NCBI GenBank assembly: GCA_017549485.1
Contig: JAFYUT010000051.1
Span: 1 to 38,594, forward strand
Source of the DNA: Akkermansia sp.
Lineage (GTDB): Bacteria; Verrucomicrobiota; Verrucomicrobiia; Verrucomicrobiales; Akkermansiaceae
DNA: 38,594 nt
Direction of reading: 5' to 3'
Shown: positions 23,118 through 31,928 of the stretch, one piece after another
Layout of the letters: each line of letters begins with the position of its first letter
How positions within the stretch are numbered: position 1 is the stretch's first letter
Translations under genes and position numbers: made by a program
The notes under the pieces: model-generated
Told to the model about the DNA's origin: nothing
Databases searched by the model: none
What the model saw: the letters and a program-made list of their open reading frames with translations, nothing else

Positions 23118-25511
23118 ATGGCAACGTATCGACACATACCTGTACGTAACCTGAGCGAGGCCGAGCTGACAAAGCTGAGCCAGGACATGAAACTCTCCCT
23201 CTCTACGGAGGACATGCTGGTAGTACAGCAGATTTTCCGTGAGATTGACCGCGAGCCCACCGATGTGGAACTGGAGGTAATTGCCCAGACTTGGTCTGAG
23301 CACTGCAAGCACCGTATTTTCGCCGCAACCATTCAGCACACGGTGAATGGCGAGACGGAGGAAATCAAGAGCATGTACAAAACCTTCATTCAGCGCCCCT
23401 CCAAAGAGATTATGGCGCAGAAGCCGGGCTTTGTGCTGAGCTGCTTCGTTGACAACGCCGGCTTCATCAAGCTGGACGACAATCTTTCCGTATGCCTTAA
23501 GGCCGAAACCCACAACCACCCCAGTGCCATTGAGCCGTATGCCGGTGCCAACACAGGCTTGGGCGGTGTGATTCGCGATATTTTGGGTGCCGGCAAGGGT
23601 GCTAAGCCCATCGCTAACTTGGACGTCTTCTGCTTCGGTGCTCCCGATACCCCGCAGGAGATGGTAGAGGGCCACAACATCATTCACCCGCTGGGCATCA
23701 TGCGCGGCGTGGTACACGGCGTGCGTGACTATGGTAACCGCATGGGTATTCCCACCACCAGCGGTGCTATCCAGTTTGACCCCACCTACATTTACAACCC
23801 GCTCGTATTCTGCGGCACGGCAGGCGTTATCCCCCAGAGCGATATTGCCAAAGAGATGAAGCCCGGTTTGGCCGTGGTAGTCATCGGCGGCCGCACGGGT
23901 AAGGATGGTCTGCACGGCGCTACCTTCTCCTCTGCCGCTATGGGTGAGGAATCCGCCACGGAGGATCAGCAGGCCGTACAGATCGGCAACCCGATTGAAG
24001 AGAAGAAGACGCTGGACGTGATTTTGGAAGCTCGTGAGCGCGGCCTCATCGAGTTCGTGACAGACTGCGGCGCCGGTGGTTTCTCCTCCGCAGCGGGTGA
24101 GATGCTTTCCGAAACCGGCGGCAACCTGTACTTGGAGCGCGCCCCGCTCAAGGAGACAGGCATGCTCAGCTGGCAAATCTTCCTCTCCGAATCTCAGGAG
24201 CGCATGGTGCTTGCCGTGAAGCCCGAGAACTTGGAAGAGCTGCAAAGCTTGGCCGATACCTTCCAGACCGAGATGACCGTGCTGGGTGAATCCAACGACA
24301 GCGGTGTGCTGCGTGTATGGCACAACGGCGAGCTCGTGGTAGAGATGGACAACTCCAAGCTGCACGATGCTCCCACCAAGTACCTTACCTCCACCTTCAC
24401 CCCGGCCCCCGCTCTTCAGGGTGTAACGCTTGACGACAGCAACCTGAGCGCAGACCTCAAGCAGGTGTTCGGTGACTTTGCCATCGTTTCCCGCGAGCCC
24501 ATCATCCGCGAGTATGACCACGAGGTACAGGGCAACACCGTGCTCAAGCCGCTGGCCGGTGCCACGGCAGATGCCCCGCAGGACGCCTCCGTCATTGATA
24601 TCGACGGCTCCGACAAGCTCATGTCACTGGCTCTGGCTATTCTGCCCGAGTGGGGTAAGACTGACCCCTACGCCATGGGTACCGGTACGGTGGATGAAAC
24701 CGTACGCCAGCTGGTACTTGCCGGCACCAACCCCGACAAGATTGCTTTGCTCGATAACTTCTGCATGGGTAACCCCGAGTGCCCCACGGAGCTGGGCCGC
24801 ATCGTAGAATGCGCCAAGGGTATCCGCGAGGCAGCTTTGGCCTACGGTGCTCCCTACGTATCCGGTAAAGACAGCTTCTACAACTATTTCGAGACAGAGG
24901 ACGGCCCCGTCAACATTCCTGTTACCTTCCTTTGCTCCGGCTTCGGTGTGGTAGAGGATCCCGACCACGTGCGCGGTGCCTCCCTGCGCCGCAATAACAG
25001 CCGCATCTTCATCGTCGGTAACACTGAGGATGAGATGGGAGCTTCCGTCTATGCCCGCATCAAGGGCGTGAAGGACTGCAAGGTACCGCAGACCGACAAC
25101 AAGGCCAACTACGCCATCTACAAGCAGTATTATGAGAAGGCTCTCACGCAGGGGCTCGTTCTCTCTGCCCACGACCTTTCCGAAGGTGGTTTGGCCGTTG
25201 CTGCCGCTGAGATGGCATTCTCCGGCAAGGGTGGTATTTGCATCGACCTTGACAAGCTTCCCACCGTGGGCGGCTGGCAAAACAATGCCGTACCCTGCTT
25301 CTCCGAAAGCACGGGCCGTTTCTTGGTTGAAGTAGACGAAGACATGGCAGACGAGTTCGCCGCCGCTATGGAGGGTACTCCCTGCGCCTGCATCGGTACT
25401 GCTACGGCAGACGGCAAGCTCACCATCACCGCCAAGGGCAACACCGTTGTCAGTGCCGATGTGGCCGAGCTCAAGAGCATCTGGAAGCACGGTCTTACCC
25501 CGTTCTATTAA
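23118..25511 (+). CDS. purL: FGAM synthase, PurL subunit
   Basis: 797 residues, the small PurL type without PurS-like or glutaminase domains. It makes FGAM from FGAR, ATP and ammonia delivered by PurQ. Motifs: TWSEHCKHR at about 58-66 with the catalytic His, ETHNHPSAIEPYAGANTG, DCGAGGFSSAAGEM, and in the second half a SGKDSF segment and LSAHDLSEGGLAVAAAE. It sits between the PurS-like gene and purQ; the three would form the synthase. No stop or frameshift. No Shine-Dalgarno precedes the ATG. Confidence 0.97.
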   Translation: MATYRHIPVRNLSEAELTKLSQDMKLSLSTEDMLVVQQIFREIDREPTDVELEVIAQTWSEHCKHRIFAATIQHTVNGETEEIKSMYKTFIQRPSKEIMAQKPGFVLSCFVDNAGFIKLDDNLSVCLKAETHNHPSAIEPYAGANTGLGGVIRDILGAGKGAKPIANLDVFCFGAPDTPQEMVEGHNIIHPLGIMRGVVHGVRDYGNRMGIPTTSGAIQFDPTYIYNPLVFCGTAGVIPQSDIAKEMKPGLAVVVIGGRTGKDGLHGATFSSAAMGEESATEDQQAVQIGNPIEEKKTLDVILEARERGLIEFVTDCGAGGFSSAAGEMLSETGGNLYLERAPLKETGMLSWQIFLSESQERMVLAVKPENLEELQSLADTFQTEMTVLGESNDSGVLRVWHNGELVVEMDNSKLHDAPTKYLTSTFTPAPALQGVTLDDSNLSADLKQVFGDFAIVSREPIIREYDHEVQGNTVLKPLAGATADAPQDASVIDIDGSDKLMSLALAILPEWGKTDPYAMGTGTVDETVRQLVLAGTNPDKIALLDNFCMGNPECPTELGRIVECAKGIREAALAYGAPYVSGKDSFYNYFETEDGPVNIPVTFLCSGFGVVEDPDHVRGASLRRNNSRIFIVGNTEDEMGASVYARIKGVKDCKVPQTDNKANYAIYKQYYEKALTQGLVLSAHDLSEGGLAVAAAEMAFSGKGGICIDLDKLPTVGGWQNNAVPCFSESTGRFLVEVDEDMADEFAAAMEGTPCACIGTATADGKLTITAKGNTVVSADVAELKSIWKHGLTPFY

Positions 25512-25517
25512 TCAACT

Positions 25518-25545
25518 TTGTCAATTGTAATTTAAATAGTATTTT
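25518..25545 (+). promoter_or_regulatory. Possible internal promoter before purQ
   Basis: TTGTCA (25518-25523), 16-base spacer, TATTTT (25540-25545), five bases before the ATG at 25551. It would give a leaderless purQ transcript, but the -10 match is modest. Confidence 0.3.
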
Positions 25546-25550
25546 TCGTT

Positions 25551-26258
25551 ATGCCTCACGCATTACTACTGAAATATCCCGGCACAAACTGTGATGTGGA
25601 AACGGAGCGCGCCTTGCGTGCTGCCGGTTTCACCACGCAGGTACAGCCCATTGCCACCGCCACCCCGCAGCATGTAGCCAAGGCCCAGCTGGTGGTATTC
25701 TCCGGCGGTTTCTCCTATGGCGACTACGTGATGAGCGGCCGCCTTGCCCAATTGGAAACCGAGCGTTTCTTGGGTGATGCCCTGCACAAGCACCACGCCA
25801 ACGGCGGGTTCCTGTTCGGCATCTGCAACGGCTTCCAAATCCTCACCAAACTCGGCATCTTGCCCAAGGCTTCCCTTATCTGGAACAAGAGCGAGCGCTT
25901 TGAGTGCATGTGGGACAAGCTGGTGAAGGTATCCCCCAATTGCCCCTACACCACCTACCTGCCCGAGGAGTTCGAGCTGCCCTCTGCCCACGCAGAAGGC
26001 CGCCTCGTGTGCGACCCCGGTGATGCCCAGAAGTACATGGATGCCGGTTGCGTTGCCCTACAATACGCCGACAACCACAACGGCTCTGAGCTGCGCATTG
26101 CCGGCCTCATGGATCCCTCCGGTCGTGCCATGGGCCTCATGCCCCACCCGGAGCGTTTCCTTAAGCCCCGCCACCACTACGACCCCGATTGGTCCGGTGA
26201 CAGCGAATGGGGCTGGGGGTACTACTTCTTCAAGGGCGCCTTTGATGCCCTGAAGTAA
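25551..26258 (+). CDS. purQ: FGAM synthase, PurQ glutaminase subunit
   Basis: 235 residues. A class I glutamine amidotransferase that releases ammonia for PurL. Motifs: KYPGTNCDVE near the N-terminus, FSGGFSYGDY, GICNGFQIL at about 90-98 with the nucleophile Cys, and MPHPERF at about 198-204 with the His and Glu of the triad. Length is normal for PurQ. It is last in the purine cluster and is followed by a strong hairpin terminator. Confidence 0.96.
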   Translation: MPHALLLKYPGTNCDVETERALRAAGFTTQVQPIATATPQHVAKAQLVVFSGGFSYGDYVMSGRLAQLETERFLGDALHKHHANGGFLFGICNGFQILTKLGILPKASLIWNKSERFECMWDKLVKVSPNCPYTTYLPEEFELPSAHAEGRLVCDPGDAQKYMDAGCVALQYADNHNGSELRIAGLMDPSGRAMGLMPHPERFLKPRHHYDPDWSGDSEWGWGYYFFKGAFDALK

Positions 26259-26283
26259 AAACGCCTGCACAGGTTTATTTTTC

Positions 26284-26319
26284 ACAACGCTGACATTCAC
26301 GTGTCAGCGTTGTTGCTTT
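26284..26319 (+). terminator. Terminator after purQ
   Basis: Perfect 12-bp stem (26284-26295 with 26302-26313), six-base loop, then TGCTTTAT. It ends the purine cluster on the plus strand. Confidence 0.75.
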
Positions 26320-26339
26320 ATAGGGGGCGGCCCTTTTAA

Positions 26340-29300
26340 TCAGAATCTCACGCGGTAGCCGACAGTCCCGTACACATCCACGGTGTCGGCCCGGAACTCG
26401 GCAGAGGCATCCATATACAACACCCCGGTGCCTACCCCGATGGGGATATCGAGCCCGGCCCCCAGCTCTACCCCCAACACTCCCTCTCGGGCCGAGATAA
26501 CGGAAGCAGAGGGCCCGCCATCCGCAAATGAAACAAGGGCTTCTCCGCGGCGGTCAAGCGCATGGATGTTAAGCAAAGCTCGCCCTTGCAGGGTAGCAAC
26601 TCTCTCATCAATGGTCTCACCTATGGGCGTTTGCGCGCGCATACCCACCCCTAAAACCAGCGCATTCTGAGATTGCTCTCCGAGCGTGAGCGCGGCATCC
26701 GTTCCGGTTTCGGTAAACCCACTTACCGAACTGTGGGTATACAACACATGGGCAATGGGCTGCAGATAGCAAGTACGTTGCTCATTGAACGGGATTTGAT
26801 ACCCCACCTCATACATAAGCCCGAAACCGAAACCATGCGTATTACCATGGGCAGAGTACGCATGGTCGCCCACGGCCACGCGACGATGCAGCGAGGCCTC
26901 CAACCACGAGCCGGAGGCTATCACGGTATGAGACCAACGGCGCTTTTCATACTTCGCAAACAGAGAAAGCGTATAGGTATCTACATCTCCCCCGAGAACA
27001 TCCGGAGCCTTGGCATCCCAATCGCCGTACAATGCCGTAAAAGCAAGCCCCCCGCACCATGCATCATCAAACGCGAAATCCACCCCTAGGGTACCACCCC
27101 ATGCGGATAGTTGATAGCCGGAGTCCGTGCCATCGGCATTCAGCTCAGAATATGCGCCATCTGCATTCACCCAAACATTCCACAGCGGTATATCATCATA
27201 CACATAACACTCTGACACCCCCATTTGAGTTGTACGGGTGCGAATATTCTCCAAACGGTGCTGCAATTCATGCCCGAATGCCACCCCGAGCGAAGCATAC
27301 GAGGCACCGGCCACAGCCGCCATCAACTCATTGGCCGCAGCGGCATCACCGTTGCGCAATAATTGCATTACTTCGTTATATGCAGCTGCAACATCACCTC
27401 CGGCCGTTGGCGTGGTATTCCATAAGAGCTCGGCTCCGGCTCGGGCGTTATGAGATGTTGCCACATCTGCCATAGGATTGTTTCCGGGCTCCACCAATAT
27501 GAGTAATAGCCGACCAGACTCCAGGGTAAGAAAGCTACGCGCTGCATCTACCCGCATAAACGGCGCACCACTGAGGGTAAGGTTGTAGTTCTCTACAGAC
27601 AAAGCGCCCAGCTCTCCCAGCTCATACACCCCGCTGTTCAGCAGCTCCACCCCCTCGGAATACAGGGTAAGAGAGGCCCCGCTTTCTATCACCAAGTTGC
27701 CTAGTACGATAATTTGCTCCCGATTATCGGTATTGAATAGAAAGGTTGTTTGAGAGGCCTCTGCCAACGTAACGGAGGCCCCACCATAGAGATGCTGCAT
27801 AACATTTTCTGCCCCCTCCAGCACAAGTTGCCCCTCCTTCACACATACATCGGGTGCGCGTAAAGCCCCCTGCACTGTAAGAGTCTCCGGGCCACTCTTG
27901 ATAAGCTGAGAGCCGGAATCTGCCGAGATGCTACCGGCCATGGTTGTATCCAGCATTTGCACCAACTGCACCTGTGCCGTACCGGTGACAGAGCTGTTCT
28001 GCACCACCAACTCACTCCCCTCAGCCCCCGTAAGATTGCGTACGGAGGCTTGAGTAGTCCCATCATCATCACCGGGCAGCGACAGTGTAAGGCGCTGCCC
28101 ACTCTCAATCACCACGCCTTCATACATACCCAGCGTGGGGTAAGTTGTAACAAGGTGCGGGTCTGTCGTAGCCGAATCAGCAGTTACATAATACAGCCCT
28201 TGAGCTTGCCCGCTGAGCAACAGGCTACCTCCACTGACGCCGCTCACACGTATGCCGTACGCAAAAAGGTCGGGCACAATGGCAGCCGCGGCAGACTCCG
28301 CAAATTCAAGCACACCATCGGTAAGCGTAAGCCATGATACCACGCCGGCATCTCGGTGTGTTTCCAGCAGGTCTACCAAGGCACCGGCACTCAAGTCAAG
28401 CGTTACCTTATCGGCAGATACAACATCTACCGTTAAATCAGAGCCACACAACATAGGGGTGGCTGCCGTATTCTCACCGATATTCTGCGCAGAGAAGGTG
28501 AGTCTCAGCTCCGTATCTGCCGTGGAAAGAGTGCCGCTGAGTCCGCTTAATTGCGTATCCTCCGCCAAAGAAAGGCGCTGCAATCCACCGGCATTTTGCC
28601 CATCTTGCAGGGTGAGGTTTCCGCCCTCAATTTCTAACTCCGTAAAATCATCGTGATTACCCAAACTTAAATCACCCGAGCCGGTTTTAACTAAGTGGGG
28701 GGACTTGCTGAGGGTACCCAGCAAGACACTCGCCCCTTCAGCCACTTGCACCGAGTCGAAAGATTCGAACCCCACTGCTGCTACGTTAGCATACTCTCGG
28801 GCATCTCCGAAAATGAGAGAGCGAGCCCCCTCCACAACAGAACTGCCCACCGCACCGGCATAACCACCCGACACCACAGAGGTATCGGCAAACTCAACGT
28901 CGGCACCGATAGTTACGGTGGCAGAAGCCGTTTGCATGGAGGTAGCCGCCATTTGCTGCCCCGCAACGTATAGATTCCCGTTTACGGTGCCGCTCTGTAA
29001 ATCGATATGGATATTACCTTGTTTCACAACAGCATCGGCATTGTTACGGGGTACATAGCTACCGCCGATGATGTTGCCCACACTACCCCCGCTCAGCACA
29101 ATGGAGACATCACCCACCTGTGCATTGATAGCATCTGTACCCGTTCCGTTGATATAATGCCCTCCGTACAATGTCCCCGTCAACACAGCACCGTTGATAT
29201 CTATCTGCACATCCCCCACGGTAGCATTACCCAAGCCGGCAGCCAAGGATGAGCCACCCACCACCGGTCCCTTGAGCGTACCGCCGTTGAGCTGCATTTG

Positions 29301-30356
29301 TACACCTCCATACGAAGTAGTCGTGTTAGCAACATCCGTCCACGAGCCGCCCACTACCCATGAATTAAAGTTTCCCCCATCAATACTCAGGTAGGAAATA
29401 CCCGACACCTCACCGCGCCCGGAGTTTACCCAGTGTCCACCCACCACGCGCACATTCTCAGCGGTGGATTGCGCTCCCAGATTCACCGATACGTAGGTAT
29501 TGCCTTTTATCACCTGCGCATTACCGCTCGCGCCGCTGAAGCCGCCACCCACAATGTGCTTGGCAAAGGATGCCTCTGCTCCGCTGTATTGACTGAGGTC
29601 TATGGTAACATGGGTGTTGCCGGTGATGGTTTGCGTTTTCCAGGTATTCGTAGCCCACCCGTAACCGCCCATCACCATATTGGTGGGCAGCAAATTGATA
29701 CCCGGCCCACTGTTATCACTGAGCGGAATGTAAACAAACACATTCGTATCGCCCGTGAGTTGAACATCCCGATTATGGGCAACCACCCCTGCTCCAACAA
29801 TAGCTCCGCTCACGTTACCGCTCATGACCGATATGTAGGAGTTTCCCGTGAAAGAAGCCGCCTGCCCATCCTTGAAATTAGCCCCCATCAGTGTTGCCAC
29901 GCTCGCACCATTCACCAACAGATGCGTGTTACCCGTAAAGTTAAACGCAGCACCGTTGTTCCAGTTATCAGCGTAATTACCACCCACCAGCATTTGGTAT
30001 TGCCCCGACTCTGCGGCTATCCAAGTATCGCGGGCCACGCTTCCCGTGGAGGCGGAATCGGTGGATGAAGCACCGCCGAATATTTGTGCCCCGGTATTCC
30101 CCGGCCCCACCAATGTGATAGCTGTATAGGTGCCGAAATCATACGGGGCTGCCACCCCCACCGGTTGCACCAATGCCGTAACGCCCGATGTTGTCACGGT
30201 TGCTTGGTAGCGCGCTTCGGAGGCATCCGGCGCACCGCTCAACCCTGTGGCCCCCCAGTTGGGGTCCCACGTACTTCCCGTTTCTCCTACGGAAGCATCA
30301 GCAGTCACAACGGCACAGATATAGGCAAACAAAGACAAGGGCAGATGTAGTTTCAT
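26340..30356 (-). CDS. Autotransporter, 1338 residues, related to the giant one
   Basis: Predicted type V secreted surface protein. Signal peptide at about 1-22 (MKLHLPLSLF, matching the start of the protein at 1041-10349). Residues about 25-560 form the same GG-ended rung module seen inside the giant protein: both contain GDTNVFVY, a SFAKHIVG-type segment and GNIHIDLQSG/GNIVVDLQGG. Residues about 560-960 are a less regular beta-rich passenger, followed by a helical linker with MAAVAGASYASLGVAF. The barrel (about 1057-1338) begins WNVWVNADGAYSELN and ends GYRVRF. The start is the ATG at 30356, since it sits eight bases from a TATAAT box; the frame extends two codons further to a GTG. No terminator was clearly seen after the stop. 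Confidence 0.92.
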   Translation of the reverse strand: MKLHLPLSLFAYICAVVTADASVGETGSTWDPNWGATGLSGAPDASEARYQATVTTSGVTALVQPVGVAAPYDFGTYTAITLVGPGNTGAQIFGGASSTDSASTGSVARDTWIAAESGQYQMLVGGNYADNWNNGAAFNFTGNTHLLVNGASVATLMGANFKDGQAASFTGNSYISVMSGNVSGAIVGAGVVAHNRDVQLTGDTNVFVYIPLSDNSGPGINLLPTNMVMGGYGWATNTWKTQTITGNTHVTIDLSQYSGAEASFAKHIVGGGFSGASGNAQVIKGNTYVSVNLGAQSTAENVRVVGGHWVNSGRGEVSGISYLSIDGGNFNSWVVGGSWTDVANTTTSYGGVQMQLNGGTLKGPVVGGSSLAAGLGNATVGDVQIDINGAVLTGTLYGGHYINGTGTDAINAQVGDVSIVLSGGSVGNIIGGSYVPRNNADAVVKQGNIHIDLQSGTVNGNLYVAGQQMAATSMQTASATVTIGADVEFADTSVVSGGYAGAVGSSVVEGARSLIFGDAREYANVAAVGFESFDSVQVAEGASVLLGTLSKSPHLVKTGSGDLSLGNHDDFTELEIEGGNLTLQDGQNAGGLQRLSLAEDTQLSGLSGTLSTADTELRLTFSAQNIGENTAATPMLCGSDLTVDVVSADKVTLDLSAGALVDLLETHRDAGVVSWLTLTDGVLEFAESAAAAIVPDLFAYGIRVSGVSGGSLLLSGQAQGLYYVTADSATTDPHLVTTYPTLGMYEGVVIESGQRLTLSLPGDDDGTTQASVRNLTGAEGSELVVQNSSVTGTAQVQLVQMLDTTMAGSISADSGSQLIKSGPETLTVQGALRAPDVCVKEGQLVLEGAENVMQHLYGGASVTLAEASQTTFLFNTDNREQIIVLGNLVIESGASLTLYSEGVELLNSGVYELGELGALSVENYNLTLSGAPFMRVDAARSFLTLESGRLLLILVEPGNNPMADVATSHNARAGAELLWNTTPTAGGDVAAAYNEVMQLLRNGDAAAANELMAAVAGASYASLGVAFGHELQHRLENIRTRTTQMGVSECYVYDDIPLWNVWVNADGAYSELNADGTDSGYQLSAWGGTLGVDFAFDDAWCGGLAFTALYGDWDAKAPDVLGGDVDTYTLSLFAKYEKRRWSHTVIASGSWLEASLHRRVAVGDHAYSAHGNTHGFGFGLMYEVGYQIPFNEQRTCYLQPIAHVLYTHSSVSGFTETGTDAALTLGEQSQNALVLGVGMRAQTPIGETIDERVATLQGRALLNIHALDRRGEALVSFADGGPSASVISAREGVLGVELGAGLDIPIGVGTGVLYMDASAEFRADTVDVYGTVGYRVRF

Positions 30357-30364
30357 ACCCACCC

Positions 30365-30395
30365 ATTATAACCTCCTCACCCCTCCCCGCGTCAA
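30365..30395 (-). promoter_or_regulatory. Promoter of the second autotransporter
   Basis: TTGACG (30395-30390), 19-base purine-rich spacer, TATAAT (30370-30365), eight bases before the ATG at 30356. The spacer is two bases longer than optimal, which may make it depend on an activator or on the repeat array at 30452-30583. Confidence 0.6.
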
Positions 30396-30451
30396 TTTTT
30401 TCGGCTAACTATTACAATGAGATACAATATAAACTCAAATAGCTGACAGAG

Positions 30452-30583
30452 TATCGGCACAAAATTGCACAAAACTTAAGGGAATATCGGCACAAAATTG
30501 CACAAAACTTGAGGGAATATCGGCACAAAATTGCACAAAACTTGAGGGAATATCGGCGCAAAATTGCACAAAACTTGAGGGAA
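30452..30583. repeat. Four-copy 33-bp tandem repeat upstream of the second autotransporter
   Basis: Four units start at 30452, 30485, 30518 and 30551 with exact 33-base spacing. Each reads TATCGGCACAAAATT, then GCACAAAACTTGAGGGAA (with TTAAG in copy 1 and GGCGC in copy 4). Each unit holds two GCACAAAA segments ten bases apart, so A-tracts recur near the DNA helical period. There are no spacers, so it is not a CRISPR array. It begins 57 bases upstream of the -35 box of the autotransporter. Roles as curved DNA or as protein-binding iterons are possible. Confidence 0.9.
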
Positions 30584-30602
30584 TGTTAAAAAAAGGGGCA
30601 TC

Positions 30603-30628
30603 AAAAAGCCCTGCGCGGAGGCAGGGCT
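30603..30628 (-). terminator. Terminator of the DUF1573-like gene
   Basis: Perfect 8-bp stem (30607-30614 with 30621-30628), six-base loop, followed on the minus strand by TTTTTGATG. It lies 29 bases after the stop at 30657 and probably ends the lspA/DUF1573 transcript. Confidence 0.85.
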
Positions 30629-30656
30629 GAAGTAAAAAAGCACAGGAACAACCGAC

Positions 30657-31259
30657 TCATTTATTCACGCGCAGCAGAATGATACGCTGCGAAAAACGAG
30701 GGTCGGTTGAGTCCATTTTAATGACCAAACGGTTGCGGAGGCGCTTGGCGGTAGATTTAGGGGTAACGGTAACAGTATACTCACCCTTACGCTTGCCTTT
30801 AGCTGCATCGTAGATAAAATCCTCCCCTTCCAGGCCTGCCTCTTTAAGAGATTTAACGGGAGAGCCGACCGGTACGGTAATGCGCAACACCTTGGGAGCA
30901 GGAGCTTCCCCCACTTTCCAAATCAGGGATGCGGGAGAAAAGATAACGGCTTGCGGCACCTCAAACTTCATGGTGAGGGTTGTCTGCCGCCCATCTGCCG
31001 TGGTGGCAGAAATAGTTTTATCCACCGAGGCATCAAACTTTGAGGTATCAACCACGGCGGTAAGCTTGTTACCGGAGATGGTAACAGTCGTACAATCACA
31101 GTGGGGCTTGGCCTTGGTGATGGCAGAATCAGCCTCAAACACGAGGGTAGTTTGTTGTTGCCCGTAGCTGAGCTTCACGCTTTGCTCAGGCTTGGCAAAC
31201 CCGGCTATGGCCGGGCATGCAACTACCAAAGAAAAAAGGAAGAAAAAAGCGGATTTCAT
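30657..31259 (-). CDS. Secreted DUF1573-like protein
   Basis: 200 residues. A signal peptide (MKSAFFFLFSLVVACPAIAG, cut near residue 19) leads to two Ig-like beta domains. The first contains HCDCTTVTI at about 53-61, the cysteine pair seen in DUF1573 proteins (usually C-x-C before a hydrophobic strand). The second (about 108-200) has a KVLRITVP strand and ends with a basic strand. It starts two bases after the lspA stop, so it is cotranscribed with lspA. The role is unknown; periplasmic or surface location is expected. The assignment rests on the Cys motif and fold pattern, so it is moderate. Confidence 0.75.
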   Translation of the reverse strand: MKSAFFFLFSLVVACPAIAGFAKPEQSVKLSYGQQQTTLVFEADSAITKAKPHCDCTTVTISGNKLTAVVDTSKFDASVDKTISATTADGRQTTLTMKFEVPQAVIFSPASLIWKVGEAPAPKVLRITVPVGSPVKSLKEAGLEGEDFIYDAAKGKRKGEYTVTVTPKSTAKRLRNRLVIKMDSTDPRFSQRIILLRVNK

Positions 31260-31261
31260 CT

Positions 31262-31870
31262 TTATTGAGCGTCCTTTTCAGGATTTTGCTTAGGCTCCAG
31301 GAAAGAAGCAATCAGGAAAAGCCCTGCGGCAATGCACACGCAAGAATCGGCCACGTTAAAGGCGGGCCAGTGGTAACCATTGGGGAACATCTGCGTTTTA
31401 AGCCACGGGAAAGAGAAATCCAAAAAGTCCACCACATAACCATTGGCAAAGTTCTCAAAGAAGCTGAGCGTTTCAGCACCTTTGAGCCAGAAGCCCTGCA
31501 AGAGACGGTCTGTCATATTGCCGAGCACACCGGCCAAAATGCACACCCAAGCAGCCTTCAGCAAGCGGGAATGGAAAAAGCCACGGCGGTAGAACACTAC
31601 CAAGGCCACCAAGGCTGCAATCTGCACCCCGAGGAACACGAAAGGAGCCCACACCGTACCATCGCCCATACCGAAAGCCACACCCTGATTATGAGCACGA
31701 ACCAAGTTGAAGTTGAACAGGGAGCAATCTGTCACCACGGGCACCACATCCAAAAAGAAGAGGTGAGGCTCAGCAAAGTTAAATACTACAAGCCATTTTG
31801 TCACTTGATCCAACACGTAAAGAGCAGCAACAATGAGAATCAGTATCAGGGTGGTACGTTTTTCAGTCAT
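31262..31870 (-). CDS. lspA: Lipoprotein signal peptidase
   Basis: 202 residues. An inner-membrane aspartyl protease that cleaves prolipoproteins, needed for the lipoproteins in this window. It has four membrane segments, DQVTKW near the N-terminus, and the two catalytic motifs GNMTDRL (about 115-121) and FNVADS (about 172-177). It is slightly longer than the usual 160-170 because of an insert at about 120-155. The ATG at 31870 was chosen because the frame upstream runs through the ileS terminator. The gene follows ileS, a common arrangement, but is separated from it by a hairpin. Confidence 0.93.
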   Translation of the reverse strand: MTEKRTTLILILIVAALYVLDQVTKWLVVFNFAEPHLFFLDVVPVVTDCSLFNFNLVRAHNQGVAFGMGDGTVWAPFVFLGVQIAALVALVVFYRRGFFHSRLLKAAWVCILAGVLGNMTDRLLQGFWLKGAETLSFFENFANGYVVDFLDFSFPWLKTQMFPNGYHWPAFNVADSCVCIAAGLFLIASFLEPKQNPEKDAQ

Positions 31871-31883
31871 GGTATATAAGCGT

Positions 31884-31917
31884 AAAAGCTCCCCGCCCGG
31901 TGGGGTCGGGCGGGGAG
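31884..31917 (-). terminator. Terminator between ileS and lspA
   Basis: Perfect 11-bp GC-rich stem (31889-31899 with 31907-31917), seven-base loop, followed by CTTTTACG on the minus strand. It sits just before the lspA start, so lspA depends on readthrough or its own promoter; TATATA at about 31873-31878 is too close to the ATG to be a clear -10. Confidence 0.75.
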
Positions 31918-31928
31918 AAAGGGAAGCA

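Noticed and set aside
30452..30583. Possible CRISPR array
   Set aside because: The 33-base units are joined without spacers and differ at only a few places, so it is a tandem repeat; no cas genes are near.
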